Assembly (NCBI RefSeq): GCF_004135285.1
Contig: NZ_CP035494.1
Location: 372,001 to 436,000 of the forward strand
Length of the DNA: 64,000 nt
Origin: Microbacterium protaetiae
GTDB lineage: Bacteria > Actinomycetota > Actinomycetes > Actinomycetales > Microbacteriaceae
Direction of reading: 5' to 3'
The notes beneath the pieces are model-generated. The model searched no databases. It was given only the letters and a program-made list of their open reading frames with translations, and was not told the DNA's origin. The translations under genes and the position numbers were made by a program. Positions 1-9,423 of the stretch are shown here, piece by piece; the stretch's first letter is position 1; each line of letters begins with the position of its first letter.

Positions 1-416
1 GCCGAGAAGTACGTCGCCAGCGGCAGCCCGGTCAGCTCGGCGAAGCGCTGCGTGCCGTCGGGGTGCTGCGCGGCCAGCGCATCGATGCTCTCCTGCGTGC
101 GGGTGTCCTGCCACACGATGGCGTTGCCGATCGGACGGCCGGTGCGCCGATCCCACAGGATCGCCGTCTCGCGCTGATTCGTGATGCCGATACCGGCGAC
201 ATCCCGCGCCGACAATCGAGCGCGCGACAGCGCCGCCGAGACGACCCACTGCGTGTTCGTCCAGATCTCGACCGGGTCGTGCTCGACCCAGCCGGCGTGC
301 GGGAAGATCTGCTCGTGCTCCCGCTGTGCGGATGCCACGATCTGCCCCGCCGCATCGAACACTATCGCCCGGGTCGAGGTGGTCCCCTGGTCGATCGCCA
401 GAACATTCTCGGCCAC
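1..416 (-). CDS. glpK: Glycerol kinase, N-terminal part (gene runs off the left edge)
   Basis: ATP-dependent phosphorylation of glycerol to sn-glycerol 3-phosphate in the cytoplasm. The reverse strand reads from a GTG start at 416, preceded by a strong GAGGAGG ribosome site. It begins with the FGGY-kinase phosphate motif [14 protein letters not shown], followed by a stretch containing [10 protein letters not shown] and [14 protein letters not shown], which are hallmarks of GlpK. About 138 codons lie inside the window; the catalytic centre and C-terminus are outside. It follows glpD on the same strand with an 88-bp gap, so the two are probably co-transcribed. A xylulokinase is a less likely alternative, because the QRET motif favours glycerol kinase. 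Confidence 0.93.
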   Translation of the reverse strand, partial: MAENVLAIDQGTTSTRAIVFDAAGQIVASAQREHEQIFPHAGWVEHDPVEIWTNTQWVVSAALSRARLSARDVAGIGITNQRETAILWDRRTGRPIGNAIVWQDTRTQESIDALAAQHPDGTQRFAELTGLPLATYFS

Positions 417-504
417 GCTGCCTCCTCGCCGTGGGTTCGGGATGCCGTCGTGCCACGCTACCGCGTGAGCGCAGGCGGGCGAGGCACCTGCAAGAGGGCG
501 AGCC

Positions 505-2274
505 TCAGGCGGCGACTCCTGCGGGCACCGCCGCACGCACCGCGGCCAGCGCCCGAGCGACCTCGGCGTCGATGGTGGCCGCATCCCAGCCGCGCACGGG
601 CGCGACCACCGCGGCCACCTCGCGCGCGACGTCTTCGCCGGCACGGCCGGTGAAGGCCAGCACCGTACGACGCAGCAGCAGATCTTCGAGGTGGTGTACG
701 GCCTCGGTCTGCGCAAGGTGGCGCAGCTCGCCGGTGCTGAAATCGGGGGCCGACGACAGCGGCGCGTCGTCGGGGTCGGCGCCAATGGCGGCCACGACCT
801 GCGCCGCCACGGTGCCGTACCGGGCCAGCAGCACACCGACCCGCGCCGCACCGAGCCCCACGTCGTGTTCGGCCACCCACTGCCGGCGGGCGCGCTCGGT
901 GGTCGGGTATCCTCGCCCGCCGCCGATGGCGACCCCGCGCGTGGAGCGGCGGCGCGGCCAGGCCAGTGCGGTCAGCGCGTGATCGGCGAGGTGCTCGGCC
1001 GAGGCGCGGAACGTCGTCCACTTGCCCCCGACCAGGCTCAGGATCACGACATCGCCGGGCAGCCGGGCCGACTCGATGCGGTAATCGCGCGAGACGAATC
1101 CCGGTGCGAGATCGCCATGCCCGGGCAGCGGCCGCACACCCGCGTATCGGTACACGATCTGCTCGCGGTCCACGGGCACACCGGGCAGCACATGCGCGAC
1201 GAGCCCGAGGAAGTAGTCGACCTCTTCGTCGGTGCACACGACGGGGGTGGTCATGTCGTGTTCGAGATCGGTGGTGCCCACCAACACACGCCCCCGCAGG
1301 GGATAGATCAGCACGATGCGCCCATCGCTGTGCTCGAAGAACAGCTCGCGTCCGCCGGTGGCCGCCAACAGCTCAGGATTATCCAGCACGATATGCGAGC
1401 CCTTCGTGCCGCCCATATACCGGGTCGGCTCGTGCAGGGCGGCGTTGGTCAGATCGGTCCACGGCCCGGTCGCGTTCACGACGACGGATGCCGCGAAGCG
1501 CACCTCCTGCGCGGAGTCGACATCGCGCAGCACGACACGGCCGTCGTCGACGCCGACCGCGGCGGTGTAGTTCGCCGCGCGAGCGCGCGCGGCCGCGCTC
1601 GCCTGCGCGATCGATGGGACAGCGGCATCCACCCCCGCGCGACCGCGGGCTGCGGCATCCCTCCCCTCGGCCACGCCGTCGCGCAGCACATCCAGGGCGA
1701 GACGCTCGGGGTCGCGCAGTGAGGCGTCCCAGTATGTAGCGGTGTACTTCACGTCGGGGTTGAGCTGCGGCAGCGCGCGCAGCGAGGCACGCCGGCCGTG
1801 GAAGGTGTGGCGCGGCACCTGCCCGCCGCCGCGGGAGAACGAGTCGTAGATCTCGAGCCCGATCTTTATCAGCGCCGCGCCGCGCTCGCGCGGGCGTCCG
1901 GCGCCGTGCCGCAGAAACCGCAGCGGCGCCGAAAGCACGCCCGAGAACGTCGAGAAGATAGGAATCGTGGTCTGCAACGGTTTGACGTAGTGCGGGGCGG
2001 TGCGCAGCAGCATGTTGCGTTCTGTGACGGCCTCGTGCACGAGCCGGAACTCGCCGTTTTCGAGGTAGCGGATGCCGCCGTGGATCATGTGGCTGGATGC
2101 CGCGCTCGCGCCACTCGCGTAGTCGGCACGTTCGACCAGCGCGACGTCCAGGCCCTGCATCGCCAGGTCGCGGAAGGCGGCGATCCCGTTGATACCGCCG
2201 CCGATGATGAGCACGTCGGCGTACGGGCGGGCGGCGAGCGCGGCAAAGCCGTCGCCGTCGAGCGTGACCTGCAT
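505..2274 (-). CDS. glpD: Aerobic glycerol-3-phosphate dehydrogenase (FAD)
   Basis: Oxidises sn-glycerol 3-phosphate to dihydroxyacetone phosphate and passes electrons to the quinone pool; a peripheral membrane flavoprotein. The 589-residue product opens with a dinucleotide-binding motif ([13 protein letters not shown], residues ~26-38). It carries the GlpD-typical [20 protein letters not shown] segment near residue 60 and the GTTDLEHD motif near residue 355, and ends in a C-terminal DAO domain. Length fits the family. The ATG at 2274 has an AAGGGGAG ribosome site eight bases upstream. It is the first gene of a glpD-glpK unit, divergent from the riboflavin operon. No regulator gene is adjacent inside the window. 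Confidence 0.95.
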   Translation of the reverse strand: MQVTLDGDGFAALAARPYADVLIIGGGINGIAAFRDLAMQGLDVALVERADYASGASAASSHMIHGGIRYLENGEFRLVHEAVTERNMLLRTAPHYVKPLQTTIPIFSTFSGVLSAPLRFLRHGAGRPRERGAALIKIGLEIYDSFSRGGGQVPRHTFHGRRASLRALPQLNPDVKYTATYWDASLRDPERLALDVLRDGVAEGRDAAARGRAGVDAAVPSIAQASAAARARAANYTAAVGVDDGRVVLRDVDSAQEVRFAASVVVNATGPWTDLTNAALHEPTRYMGGTKGSHIVLDNPELLAATGGRELFFEHSDGRIVLIYPLRGRVLVGTTDLEHDMTTPVVCTDEEVDYFLGLVAHVLPGVPVDREQIVYRYAGVRPLPGHGDLAPGFVSRDYRIESARLPGDVVILSLVGGKWTTFRASAEHLADHALTALAWPRRRSTRGVAIGGGRGYPTTERARRQWVAEHDVGLGAARVGVLLARYGTVAAQVVAAIGADPDDAPLSSAPDFSTGELRHLAQTEAVHHLEDLLLRRTVLAFTGRAGEDVAREVAAVVAPVRGWDAATIDAEVARALAAVRAAVPAGVAA

Positions 2275-2390
2275 CTGCTCCCCTTCCCCGATCCCAGGCT
2301 AGGCGACGCACGCGGCGCCTTCGGCCGCCCGCGCCGATTCCTCGGGAATGCGCAGGCGTGCTGTGCGTTGGGTAGACTCGGAGCCGTAAA

Positions 2391-2540
2391 CGTGCTCCGG
2401 GGTCGGTGAGAATCCGAACCGGCGGTGATAGTCCGCGAGCTGCGGCATCCGAGAGGATGACGGCGGCTGATCCGGTGGAAATCCGGAACCGACGGTGATG
2501 CGATGGGTGGCCATCGCTAGTCCGGATGGGAGGCAGCACG
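2391..2540 (+). promoter_or_regulatory. FMN riboswitch (RFN element)
   Basis: The segment upstream of ribD contains the conserved RFN blocks: GGGTCGGTGAGAATCCGAACC, then GGCGGTGATAGTCCGCGA, then a TCCGGTGGAAATCCGGAACC arm, GACGGTGATG, and a closing GGATGGGAGGCAGCACG. The outer helix is visible as CGTGCT (2391-2396) pairing exactly with AGCACG (2535-2540). In this family FMN binding lowers expression of the downstream riboflavin genes. The aptamer ends only ~65 bases before the ribD ATG. No U-tract terminator is obvious, so translational control is the more likely mode (inference). Confidence 0.95.
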
Positions 2541-2604
2541 AGCCAGCGCACGCGCCGTGTGCCGCCGGCCGCACGCCTCCGGAGCCAGACAGCGAGGAGA
2601 GCGG

Positions 2605-3699
2605 ATGTCGGTCAGTCGAGCCGAGCGCGACGCCATGCGGCGCGCCTTCGAGCTCGCTCGGCGCGGCCCGCGAGGAGTGAATCCGCAGGTGGGAGCGGTC
2701 GTCCTTTCGCCCGCCGGCTCCGTCATCGCCGAAGGCTGGCATCGCGGCGCCGGCACCGCACACGCCGAGGTCGACGCTCTCTCGCACCTGCCGGCCGACG
2801 CCGCACGCGGGGCGACCATCGTCGTCACTCTGGAACCGTGCAATCACACCGGACGCACCGGACCCTGCGCGCTCGCGCTGATCGAAGCCGGCGTCGCACG
2901 CGTCGTGTTCAGCGCAGAAGACCCGGGAGTGCACTCCGGTGGCGGTGCCGCCCGCCTCCGGGCTGCGGGCGTGGATGTCGCGGCCGGTCTTCTCGCCGAA
3001 GAGGGCGTCGCGCTCATCGACGACTGGCTGGTCTCGGTGCGGCTGGGCCGCCCGTTCATCACCGTCAAGTGGGCGCAGAGCCTCGATGGCCGCGCGGCGG
3101 CATCCGACGGCTCCAGCCAGTGGATCACCGGGCCCGCTGCCCGCGCCGATGTGCACGAGCGGCGCGCGGCCACCGACGCTATCCTCGTCGGCACCGGCAC
3201 CGTGCTCGCCGATGACCCAGCGCTGACCGCGCGACGGGGCGACGGCACCCTGTACGAGCACCAGCCGCTTCCGGTGGTGCTGGGCACCCGGGAGGTGCCG
3301 CGGGATGCCGCCATCCGGCGCCACCCGCACGAGCCGATCTTCTTCGACCGGCTCGACACCGCCGTGCGCGAGTTGCGCGACCGCGGCATCCAGCGGCTGT
3401 TCATCGAAGGCGGGCCTACGGTCGCCAGCGCCGTCGTGCGCGCGGGCCTCGCGGACGAAGTGCTCGCCTACATCGCCCCCGTGCTGCTGGGTGGAGATCG
3501 CCTCGCGCTCACCGACATCGGGGTGCCCACGCTCGCAGACGCCCCGCGACTGAGGGTGGTCACCGTCGAGAAGCTCGGCGACGACCTGCTGGTGATCGCG
3601 CAGCCGGTGACGGCGGCGGGGCGTTTCGACGCGGCGCCTGACTCAACGACCGAGACCGAACCCGCGGCGCCTGACTCTACGACCGAGAAGGAGACCTGA
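2605..3699 (+). CDS. ribD: Bifunctional riboflavin biosynthesis deaminase/reductase RibD
   Basis: Deaminates 2,5-diamino-6-ribosylamino-pyrimidinone 5'-phosphate, then reduces its ribosyl side chain with NADPH (steps 2 and 3 of riboflavin synthesis). The N-terminal deaminase domain shows the zinc motif HAEVDAL and the PCNHTGRTGPC pair of cysteines. The C-terminal RibD_C reductase domain starts near RPFITVKWAQSLDG (~residue 150). The ATG at 2605 was chosen because GAGGAGAG lies just upstream and the protein aligns from there; an in-frame GTG at 2557 sits too near the riboswitch. The product is 364 residues. The last ~25 residues hold a duplicated APDSTTE motif, an odd low-complexity tail. Its stop overlaps the ribE start by one base. 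Confidence 0.96.
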   Translation: MSVSRAERDAMRRAFELARRGPRGVNPQVGAVVLSPAGSVIAEGWHRGAGTAHAEVDALSHLPADAARGATIVVTLEPCNHTGRTGPCALALIEAGVARVVFSAEDPGVHSGGGAARLRAAGVDVAAGLLAEEGVALIDDWLVSVRLGRPFITVKWAQSLDGRAAASDGSSQWITGPAARADVHERRAATDAILVGTGTVLADDPALTARRGDGTLYEHQPLPVVLGTREVPRDAAIRRHPHEPIFFDRLDTAVRELRDRGIQRLFIEGGPTVASAVVRAGLADEVLAYIAPVLLGGDRLALTDIGVPTLADAPRLRVVTVEKLGDDLLVIAQPVTAAGRFDAAPDSTTETEPAAPDSTTEKET

Positions 3700-4355
3700 T
3701 GTTCACCGGAATCATCGAAGAGGTAGGCAGCATCACCGCCGTCACGCCCGCGGGCGAGGGCGTGCGCCTGACCGTGCAGGCCCCGACCGCGGTCTCTGAC
3801 GCCGGGCACGGCGACTCCATCGCGATCTCGGGCGTGTGCCTGACCGTCGTCGACCGCGGCGACGATTGGTTCACCGCCGACGTCATGAAGCAGACCCTCG
3901 ACATGTCCACGCTCGACGATGTCGCCGCCGGGCGGCGCGTCAACGTCGAGCGGGCCCTCGCCGCGCACGCGCGGCTGGGCGGGCACATCGTGCAGGGCCA
4001 CATCGACGGCACCGGCCAGGTGCTCGAGGTGCGCCCCGGCGACCAGTGGCGGGTGCTGCGCATCGGCCTTCCCGGCGATCTGGCCGACCTCGTGGTCGAC
4101 AAGGGCTCGATCGCCGTCGACGGCGTCTCGCTTACCGTCAGCGCGGCGTCTCCCGCCGACGCCGCTGCCGCGTGGTTCGAAGTGTCGCTCATTCCCGAGA
4201 CGCTGACCGCCACCACGCTCGGTGAGCGTGCGCCCGGCGATCGCGTCAACCTCGAGACCGACATCCTGGCCCGCCACGTGCGGCGTCTGCTCGCTTTCAC
4301 GGCCGGTGACGGCCGCGACGCGGCATCCACTTCTGAAGAAGGGAGGCTCGCATGA
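3699..4355 (+). CDS. ribE: Riboflavin synthase alpha chain
   Basis: Dismutates two molecules of 6,7-dimethyl-8-ribityllumazine to riboflavin and the pyrimidine product. The 218-residue protein begins with the diagnostic MFTGIIEEVG. It has two tandem lumazine-binding barrels of ~95 residues, each with its own internal motif: VNVERALAAHARLGGHIVQG in the first and VNLETDILARHVRRLL in the second. Length is normal. Translation is coupled: its ATG overlaps the ribD TGA (TGATG) and its own end overlaps ribBA by four bases. It is controlled with the operon by the FMN riboswitch. Confidence 0.96.
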   Translation: MFTGIIEEVGSITAVTPAGEGVRLTVQAPTAVSDAGHGDSIAISGVCLTVVDRGDDWFTADVMKQTLDMSTLDDVAAGRRVNVERALAAHARLGGHIVQGHIDGTGQVLEVRPGDQWRVLRIGLPGDLADLVVDKGSIAVDGVSLTVSAASPADAAAAWFEVSLIPETLTATTLGERAPGDRVNLETDILARHVRRLLAFTAGDGRDAASTSEEGRLA

Positions 4356-5650
4356 GCCTGTCCACCATCCCGGAGGCGCTGGAGAGTCTGCGCGCCGGTC
4401 GCCCGGTTCTGGTCGCCGACGACGAGAACCGCGAGAACGAGGGCGACGTCATCCTGTCGGCGCAGCTGGCCACGCCCGAATGGCTGGCGTGGACGATCCG
4501 CTACTCGAGCGGATACCTGTGCGCGCCGATGCCGGTGGAGTGGGCCGAACGGCTCGATCTGCCACCGATGGTCGCGCACAATGAAGACTCCCGGGGCACC
4601 GCGTACACGGTGAGTGTGGATGCCGCCGACCGCATCTCGACGGGGATCAGCGCCGCCGACCGCGCGCACACGCTGAACGTGCTGGCCGATCCCGATTCAA
4701 CGCCGACGTCGGTCATCCGCCCCGGCCACGTGCTGCCGCTTCGGGCGGTGGACGGCGGCGTGCGCGAACGCAGCGGGCACACCGAGGCCGCCGTCGACCT
4801 GATGCGGTTGGCCGGCCTCGCGCCGGTCGGGGCGATCGGCGAAGTCGTGGCCGAAGACGGCAGCATGATGCGACTGCCGGGCCTGATCGAGATGGGTGAG
4901 CGCGAGGGCGTTCCGGTGATCACCATCGAGCAGCTGATCGCGTATCTCGAAGAGCACGATCCGCGTCCTGAACCGGTCGTGCACCGCCGCCTGGTCAGCC
5001 TGCGTGCCGAGGCGAACGTGCCGACCTCGCACGGGGGCTTCCGCTTTCTCGCTTATAAGGACCGCACCACGGGCACCGATCATCTGGCGGTGGTCTCGGG
5101 CGATCTCAGCGCCATCGAGGCACCTCTGGTGCGCGTGCACTCGGAGTGCCTGACCGGCGAGGCCTTCGGCTCGCTCAAATGCGAGTGCGGACCGCAGCTG
5201 CAGGCTGCACTCGACGCCATCGACGTCGCCGGCGGTGTCGTGATCTACATGCGCGGGCACGAGGGCCGCGGCATCGGCCTGATCAACAAGCTGCGCGCCT
5301 ACAGCCTGCAGGAGGGCGGTCTCGACACCGTCGACGCCAACCTCGCCCTGGGGCTGCCCGCCGACGCACGCGACTACGCGGCCGCCGCCGGCATCCTCGC
5401 CGATCTCGGCGTGCAGAAGGTGCGACTGCTGACGAACAACACCGACAAGGTGACGCAGCTGCGTGACCTTGGCCTCGACATCGTCGAGCAGGTGCCGCTG
5501 TTGGTGGGTGTAGGCCCGAACAACCACCAGTATCTGCAGACCAAGCGCGACAAGATGGGGCACATCATCGACGCCGACGACCTCGAAGAGGCACTGCACG
5601 AGATGCAGGCCGCCGACGGCGACGGAGAACACGAAGGAGCAAAAGCGTGA
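4352..5650 (+). CDS. ribBA: Bifunctional DHBP synthase / GTP cyclohydrolase II
   Basis: Supplies both precursors of riboflavin: 3,4-dihydroxy-2-butanone 4-phosphate from ribulose 5-phosphate (N-terminal ~205 residues) and the pyrimidine from GTP (C-terminal ~200 residues). The RibB half shows DDENRENEGD and HTEAAVDLMRLAG. The RibA half shows the zinc cysteines in CLTGEAFGSLKCECG and the GHEGRGIGL motif. Length (432 residues) matches actinobacterial fusions. The start ATG overlaps the ribE stop (ATGA) and the stop overlaps the GTG of ribH, giving translational coupling throughout the operon. Confidence 0.96.
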   Translation: MSLSTIPEALESLRAGRPVLVADDENRENEGDVILSAQLATPEWLAWTIRYSSGYLCAPMPVEWAERLDLPPMVAHNEDSRGTAYTVSVDAADRISTGISAADRAHTLNVLADPDSTPTSVIRPGHVLPLRAVDGGVRERSGHTEAAVDLMRLAGLAPVGAIGEVVAEDGSMMRLPGLIEMGEREGVPVITIEQLIAYLEEHDPRPEPVVHRRLVSLRAEANVPTSHGGFRFLAYKDRTTGTDHLAVVSGDLSAIEAPLVRVHSECLTGEAFGSLKCECGPQLQAALDAIDVAGGVVIYMRGHEGRGIGLINKLRAYSLQEGGLDTVDANLALGLPADARDYAAAAGILADLGVQKVRLLTNNTDKVTQLRDLGLDIVEQVPLLVGVGPNNHQYLQTKRDKMGHIIDADDLEEALHEMQAADGDGEHEGAKA

Positions 5651-6123
5651 GCGGAACCGGAGCGCCCCGGGCGCCCTACGACATCGATGGACGCGACGCC
5701 CACGTCGTGATCGTCGCGGGCACCTGGCACCAGGCGATCACCGATGGGCTCATCGCCGGAGCGCAGCGTGCGCTCGATGCGGCCGGCGCGCAGCACCGCG
5801 TGGTACGCGTGCCAGGTTCGTTCGAGCTCGCCCTGGCTGCGCAGGCGGCGTTCGCAGGCGGCGCCGACGCCGTGGTCGCACTGGGCGTCATCATCCGCGG
5901 GGGCACCCCGCACTTCGAGTACGTCTCGCAGGCGACCACCGACGGGCTCAACCGCGTGGCACTCGATGCCGGCAAGCCGGTCGGTTTCGGCGTGTTGACG
6001 CTCGACGACGAACAGCAGGGCCTCGACCGGGCCGGGCTCGAAGGCTCTCAGGAGGACAAGGGCGGCGAGGCAGCCCAGGCGGCGCTGCGCATGGTGACGG
6101 TGCTGCGCGAATTCGCTTCCTGA
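5647..6123 (+). CDS. ribH: 6,7-dimethyl-8-ribityllumazine synthase
   Basis: Condenses the RibD pyrimidine with DHBP to form lumazine, the substrate of RibE; family members assemble as pentamers or 60-mer capsids. The 158-residue product has the substrate-binding SFELALAA segment and the catalytic region GVIIRGGTPHFEYV, with the conserved histidine. GVLTLDDEQQGLDRAG matches the family's GVLTxxxxEQAxxRAG block, with changes at the E/A positions. The GTG start at 5647 overlaps the ribBA stop by four bases. It is the last gene of the operon; the next gene is convergent, 25 bp away. Confidence 0.95.
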   Translation: MSGTGAPRAPYDIDGRDAHVVIVAGTWHQAITDGLIAGAQRALDAAGAQHRVVRVPGSFELALAAQAAFAGGADAVVALGVIIRGGTPHFEYVSQATTDGLNRVALDAGKPVGFGVLTLDDEQQGLDRAGLEGSQEDKGGEAAQAALRMVTVLREFAS

Positions 6124-6148
6124 GCCGCCCGACCTGTCGTACCCCGGG

Positions 6149-6607
6149 TCAGGGCTTCCAGATCATCAGCACGACGACCACGACCAGCAACAGCGTGGCA
6201 ATACCGCTGCTGCCGGCGATGGCGCCGTAACCGGCAGGCTTGCCGGCAGGCTTGCCGGCGGCTTCAGTGCCACTTGCCGCGAACTGCACCGCCGCCTTGC
6301 GCATCTGCGGTACCACCACGAAGACGGTCAGCAGGAACGCTATCGCGTACGCAATGATCGACCAGAGGATCCACGGGGTCGCAAAGCTCAGATTGTACTG
6401 CGCCGGGGCCATCCCCATCGCTCCAAAACCGAAGACGAAGGTCAGCAGCGACAGCCACGAGAAGACCGACGTCGACGTCGCCAGGGAGTTCACCTGCGTG
6501 GCGCTGCCCGAGCGCAGAGCCCGCAGACCTGTCATCGGAATGATCGCCATCGGGCCGACGATGAAGACGGCGGTGGCGACGTGCAGGATGCTCATCAGGG
6601 TGTCCAT
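6149..6607 (-). CDS. Small integral membrane protein (DUF2269-like)
   Basis: A 152-residue protein with four predicted membrane helices: residues ~4-25, ~48-70, ~80-102 and ~128-148. A short cytoplasmic-type stretch holds a duplicated GKPAGKPAG motif near residue 120. It resembles small uncharacterised actinobacterial membrane proteins of the DUF2269 type, but no catalytic motif is visible. The ATG at 6607 is the first of two close methionines; residue 5 is an alternative start. It is convergent with ribH and not part of an operon. Function is unknown. Confidence 0.8.
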   Translation of the reverse strand: MDTLMSILHVATAVFIVGPMAIIPMTGLRALRSGSATQVNSLATSTSVFSWLSLLTFVFGFGAMGMAPAQYNLSFATPWILWSIIAYAIAFLLTVFVVVPQMRKAAVQFAASGTEAAGKPAGKPAGYGAIAGSSGIATLLLVVVVVLMIWKP

Positions 6608-6710
6608 ACCCTCGAGCTTACGTCATCCTGAAGGTTCCGGGTCTCGCGGCGAGCCGTGCCGACGCGTGCCGGAGCCCGTGCGTGGCTGAGCCCGGGCCCG
6701 AGCCCCTGCG

Positions 6711-7501
6711 TGAAACAACTCCGTCTGACAGCACCGGCCGGGGGCGGCGAGCCACGCGATTACACGGAACAACGAATGCTCCCGCAGCCCGCAGACTGAG
6801 TTGTTGCACGCGGCAGCGGGATTTTGCGGCGACGGGAGCGCGTCAGCCCACGCGTGCTCACGCACGAGCATGGCCGGGCCCTTGCATGGCCGGGCCCTTG
6901 CATGGCCGAGCCCCCGCGTGGACGACCCCTGCGTGCAACAACTCAGTCTGACAGCGCCGGCCGGGTGCGACGACCCGCGCTAATACAGGGAGCAAAGACC
7001 GCCCCGCAGCTCGCAGACTGAGTTGTTGCACGCGGCAGCGGGAGAGCGCGCGGCGAGGGATTCCGCGGCGACGGACACGGAGGCGGGAACCAGCGGCGAC
7101 GGGCGCGCCTGAGCCCACACGTGCTCAAGCACGAGCACGGCCGAGCCCTTGCACGGCCGGACCCCGGCGTGCAACAACTCAGTCTGACAGCGCAGGCCGG
7201 GGGCGGCGAGCCGCGCGATTGCAGGGAACAACGACTGCTCCCGCAGCTCGCAGACTGGGTTGTTGCACACGGCAGCGGGAGAGCGCGCGGCGCGCGGCGC
7301 GGGACTCCGCGGCGACGGACACGGCGGCGGGAACCAGCGGCGGCGGGAACCAGCGGCGGCGGGCGCGCCTGAGCCCGCACGTGCTCAAGCACGGTCATGG
7401 CCGAGCCCTTGTACGGCCGAATCCCGGCGTGCAACAACTCAGTTTGACAGCACCGGCCGGGGGCGACGACCCGCGCGATTACAGGGAACAACGACCACCC
7501 C
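6711..7501. repeat. Long-hairpin repeat array, left block (copies A-D)
   Basis: Four tandem copies of a ~98-bp unit separated by 125-162 bp of related G/C-rich spacer. Each unit has perfect or near-perfect 17-base arms, TGCAACAACTCAGTCTG on the left and CAGACTGAGTTGTTGCA on the right, around a ~64-base centre. In most copies the centre adds a second pairing (GGGGGCG with CGCCCCC). Copies: A 6711-6808 (degenerate left arm), B 6934-7030, C 7170-7267, D 7430-~7501 (left half only; the loop is interrupted). Short ORFs over the region are repeat-derived and are not genes. No other gene was seen in 6608-7730. Confidence 0.9.
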
Positions 7502-7503
7502 GT

Positions 7504-7730
7504 TACTTTCTTCGTGACCCGCTCGGCGACCATGCTGGGTGGTGACGGCCTGCCGGGCCCGGCATGATTGCTGCCCCCTGTCCTTGATGATCCGGGGGGT
7601 GTTGTCACCGGGCCTGGTTGGCGGTGTGTGATCGCTGATAGGGGCTGGACCCGAGCGCGCTCGAGGCCGTTCGTAACGTGGATGCCGAGACGCACCGTCG
7701 CGGACGCCGTCGCGAGCGAACGGAGGCAAC
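7504..7730 (+). ncRNA. Candidate bridge-RNA locus of the IS110 relic
   Basis: This non-coding leader lies between the left junction and the transposase start. IS110-group elements encode a structured bridge RNA at this position that pairs with target and donor DNA. The stretch contains self-complementary blocks such as GCCTGCCGGGCCCGGCATG around 7550. No guide loops could be assigned by eye, so this is a placement by homology of organisation only. Confidence 0.3.
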
Positions 7731-8906
7731 GTGGTCACCAGCATCGACAGATACGACGAGGTCGACGTGTACGTCGGGCTCGACGTCGGCAAGGGCGAAC
7801 ACCACGCCGTCGCCCTCGACCGGACCGGCAAGCGGCTGTTCGACAGACCATTGCCGAACGACGAACGCCGACTGCGGGCGGTGCTCGACCAGCTCGCGAC
7901 GCACGGCACGGTACTGCTGGTCGTGGATCAGCCCGCGACGATCGGCGCGCTGCCGGTCGCCGTCGCGCAGGCTTGCGGGGCGCTGGTCGGCTACCTTCCC
8001 GGGCTGGCGATGCGCCGCATCGCCGATCTGCACCCGGGAGAGGCGAAGACCGACGCGAGGGATGCCGCGATCATCGCCGAGACCGCACGGACGATGCCGC
8101 ACACGCTCCGGTCCATCCAGGTCGCGGACGAGCAGGTTGCGGAGCTGAGCATGCTCTGCGGCTTCGATGACGACCTCGCCGGGCAGATCACCCAAGTCTC
8201 CAACCGCATCCGGGGCTTGCTCACCCAGATCCACCCGCCCTCGAGCGCGTCATCGGACCGCGCCTGGACCATCCCGCGATGCTCGACCTGTTGCAGCACT
8301 ACCCGTCGCCTGCAGCGATGAGATCAGCGGGTGAGAAGCGGATCGGGAACCGGCTGCTGAAGAACGCGCGCCCTCGGTGAGCAGACTGTCGTGGTCGCGG
8401 GCACCGATGCCACAACTCTTGTGCTGCCGCGGCTGGCGGAGCAGCTCGCCGCACTGCGCCGGCAGCGGGACGAGATCGCCGTCGAGGTCGAGAAGATCGT
8501 CGAGCAGCACCCTCTTCAGCCGGTCCTGACGAGCATGCCCGGAGTCGGCGTCAGGACCGCGGCCCGACTCCTCACCGAAGTCACCACGAAGACCTTCCCG
8601 ACCGCCGGGCACCTCGCCGCCTACGCCGGCCTCGCACCCGTCACCCGCCGCTCGGGCACCTCGATCCGCGGCGAGCATCGGTCCCGGCGCGGGAACAAGA
8701 TCCTGAAGCGGGCCATGTTCCTCTCCGCGTTCGCCGCACTCAGAGACCCGGAGTCGCGCGCCTACTACGACCGCAAGATCGCCCAAGGCAAACGCCACAA
8801 CCAGGCCCTCATCGCCCTCGCCAGACGCCGCTCCGATGTCCTCTACGCCATGCTCCGCGACGGAACGCTTTACCAGGCGCCCGCCGACAGAGTGATCGCC
8901 GCCTGA
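7731..8906 (+). pseudogene. IS110-family DEDD transposase, broken by a frameshift and an internal deletion
   Basis: The N-terminal half reads from GTG 7731 with the RuvC-like DEDD motif YVGLDVGKGEHH, then VDQPATIGAL and AKTDARDAAIIAE. After ITQVSNRIRGLLTQIHP the frame is lost near 8236-8240. One base appears missing from an expected CCGGCC codon pair, and the sequence continues in another frame as LERVIGPRLDHPAMLDLLQHY to about 8376. There a further gap, probably several tens of bases compared with relatives, joins to GEQTVVVAGTDA, and the frame returns. The C-terminal Transposase_20 domain is then intact: LTSMPGVGVRTAARLLTE, the catalytic-serine region RRSGTSIRGEHRSRRGNK, and an end at ADRVIAA. 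Not functional as it stands. Confidence 0.88.
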
Positions 8907-8918
8907 ACTCTTGCCCGG

Positions 8919-9371
8919 TCAGGCGGTGGGCTTCATGTCGTATGTCACCCAGGGCGTCGCCGCGGCATGCGTGTCATACACGGATCGGGCCGTCGCGTTG
9001 TCAGCGGCGGTGATCCACCGCACAACACTGCCGCCGCCTTCCCCCGCAAGCTCAGCCGCGTGCTTGAGCAACGCGCTGGCCGCACCGCTACCGCGCGCCT
9101 CGGGGGCGGTGAAGAGATCGTCGAGATAGAGCCCCATCGTCGCCGATGAGGGGCGAGCGAACCAACGAACGTTCGCCAAAGCGATTGGGACGTTGTCATC
9201 GTCTACCGTGACGAGCCCGACGAGCCCGTGTTCGCCGTCGCGCACCCACTGCCAGGTCGTCGATACGGCCACTGGGTCGTCGGGAAGTCGATAGAACGCG
9301 CGATACCCCGCATAGAGCTCTGCCCATGCGCTCTGGTCACCGGGCTCGACAATTCGAACAATCACACTCAC
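8919..9371 (-). CDS. GNAT-family N-acetyltransferase
   Basis: A 150-residue acetyl-CoA-dependent acyltransferase with a complete GNAT core. LYLDDLFTAPEARGSGAASALL (~residues 82-103) supplies the beta4/alpha3 acetyl-CoA pyrophosphate loop, and WITAADNATARSVYDTHAA follows. The acceptor cannot be inferred. The GTG at 9371 was taken as start. The gene lies between the IS110 relic and the right half of hairpin copy D/E, so it sits inside the insertion interval and points toward the relic. It may be a passenger or a resident gene trapped by rearrangement. Confidence 0.8.
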   Translation of the reverse strand: MSVIVRIVEPGDQSAWAELYAGYRAFYRLPDDPVAVSTTWQWVRDGEHGLVGLVTVDDDNVPIALANVRWFARPSSATMGLYLDDLFTAPEARGSGAASALLKHAAELAGEGGGSVVRWITAADNATARSVYDTHAAATPWVTYDMKPTA

Positions 9372-9423
9372 CTGGCAACCCTACAAGCGAGCAGCCGAAT
9401 GACTTGACGAAAGACATAGGGGC

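Larger units (their letters stand above)
7502..8918 (+). mobile_element. Degraded IS110-family insertion element
   Basis: The element is defined by its transposase relic (7731-8906) and ~230 bp of upstream non-coding DNA. It interrupts hairpin copy D inside the loop. The left junction is at ~7502, where the sequence ...GACCACCCC leaves the repeat. The right junction of the repeat is at ~9424, so the interval also contains the GNAT gene. IS110 elements lack long terminal inverted repeats, and none is seen. The right end is uncertain: the GNAT stop lies 13 bp past the transposase stop, which leaves little room for a normal IS right end. Confidence 0.75.

Noticed and set aside
1379..2551. A 390-codon minus-strand frame over glpD
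   Set aside because: An off-frame shadow of glpD that extends across the FMN riboswitch.
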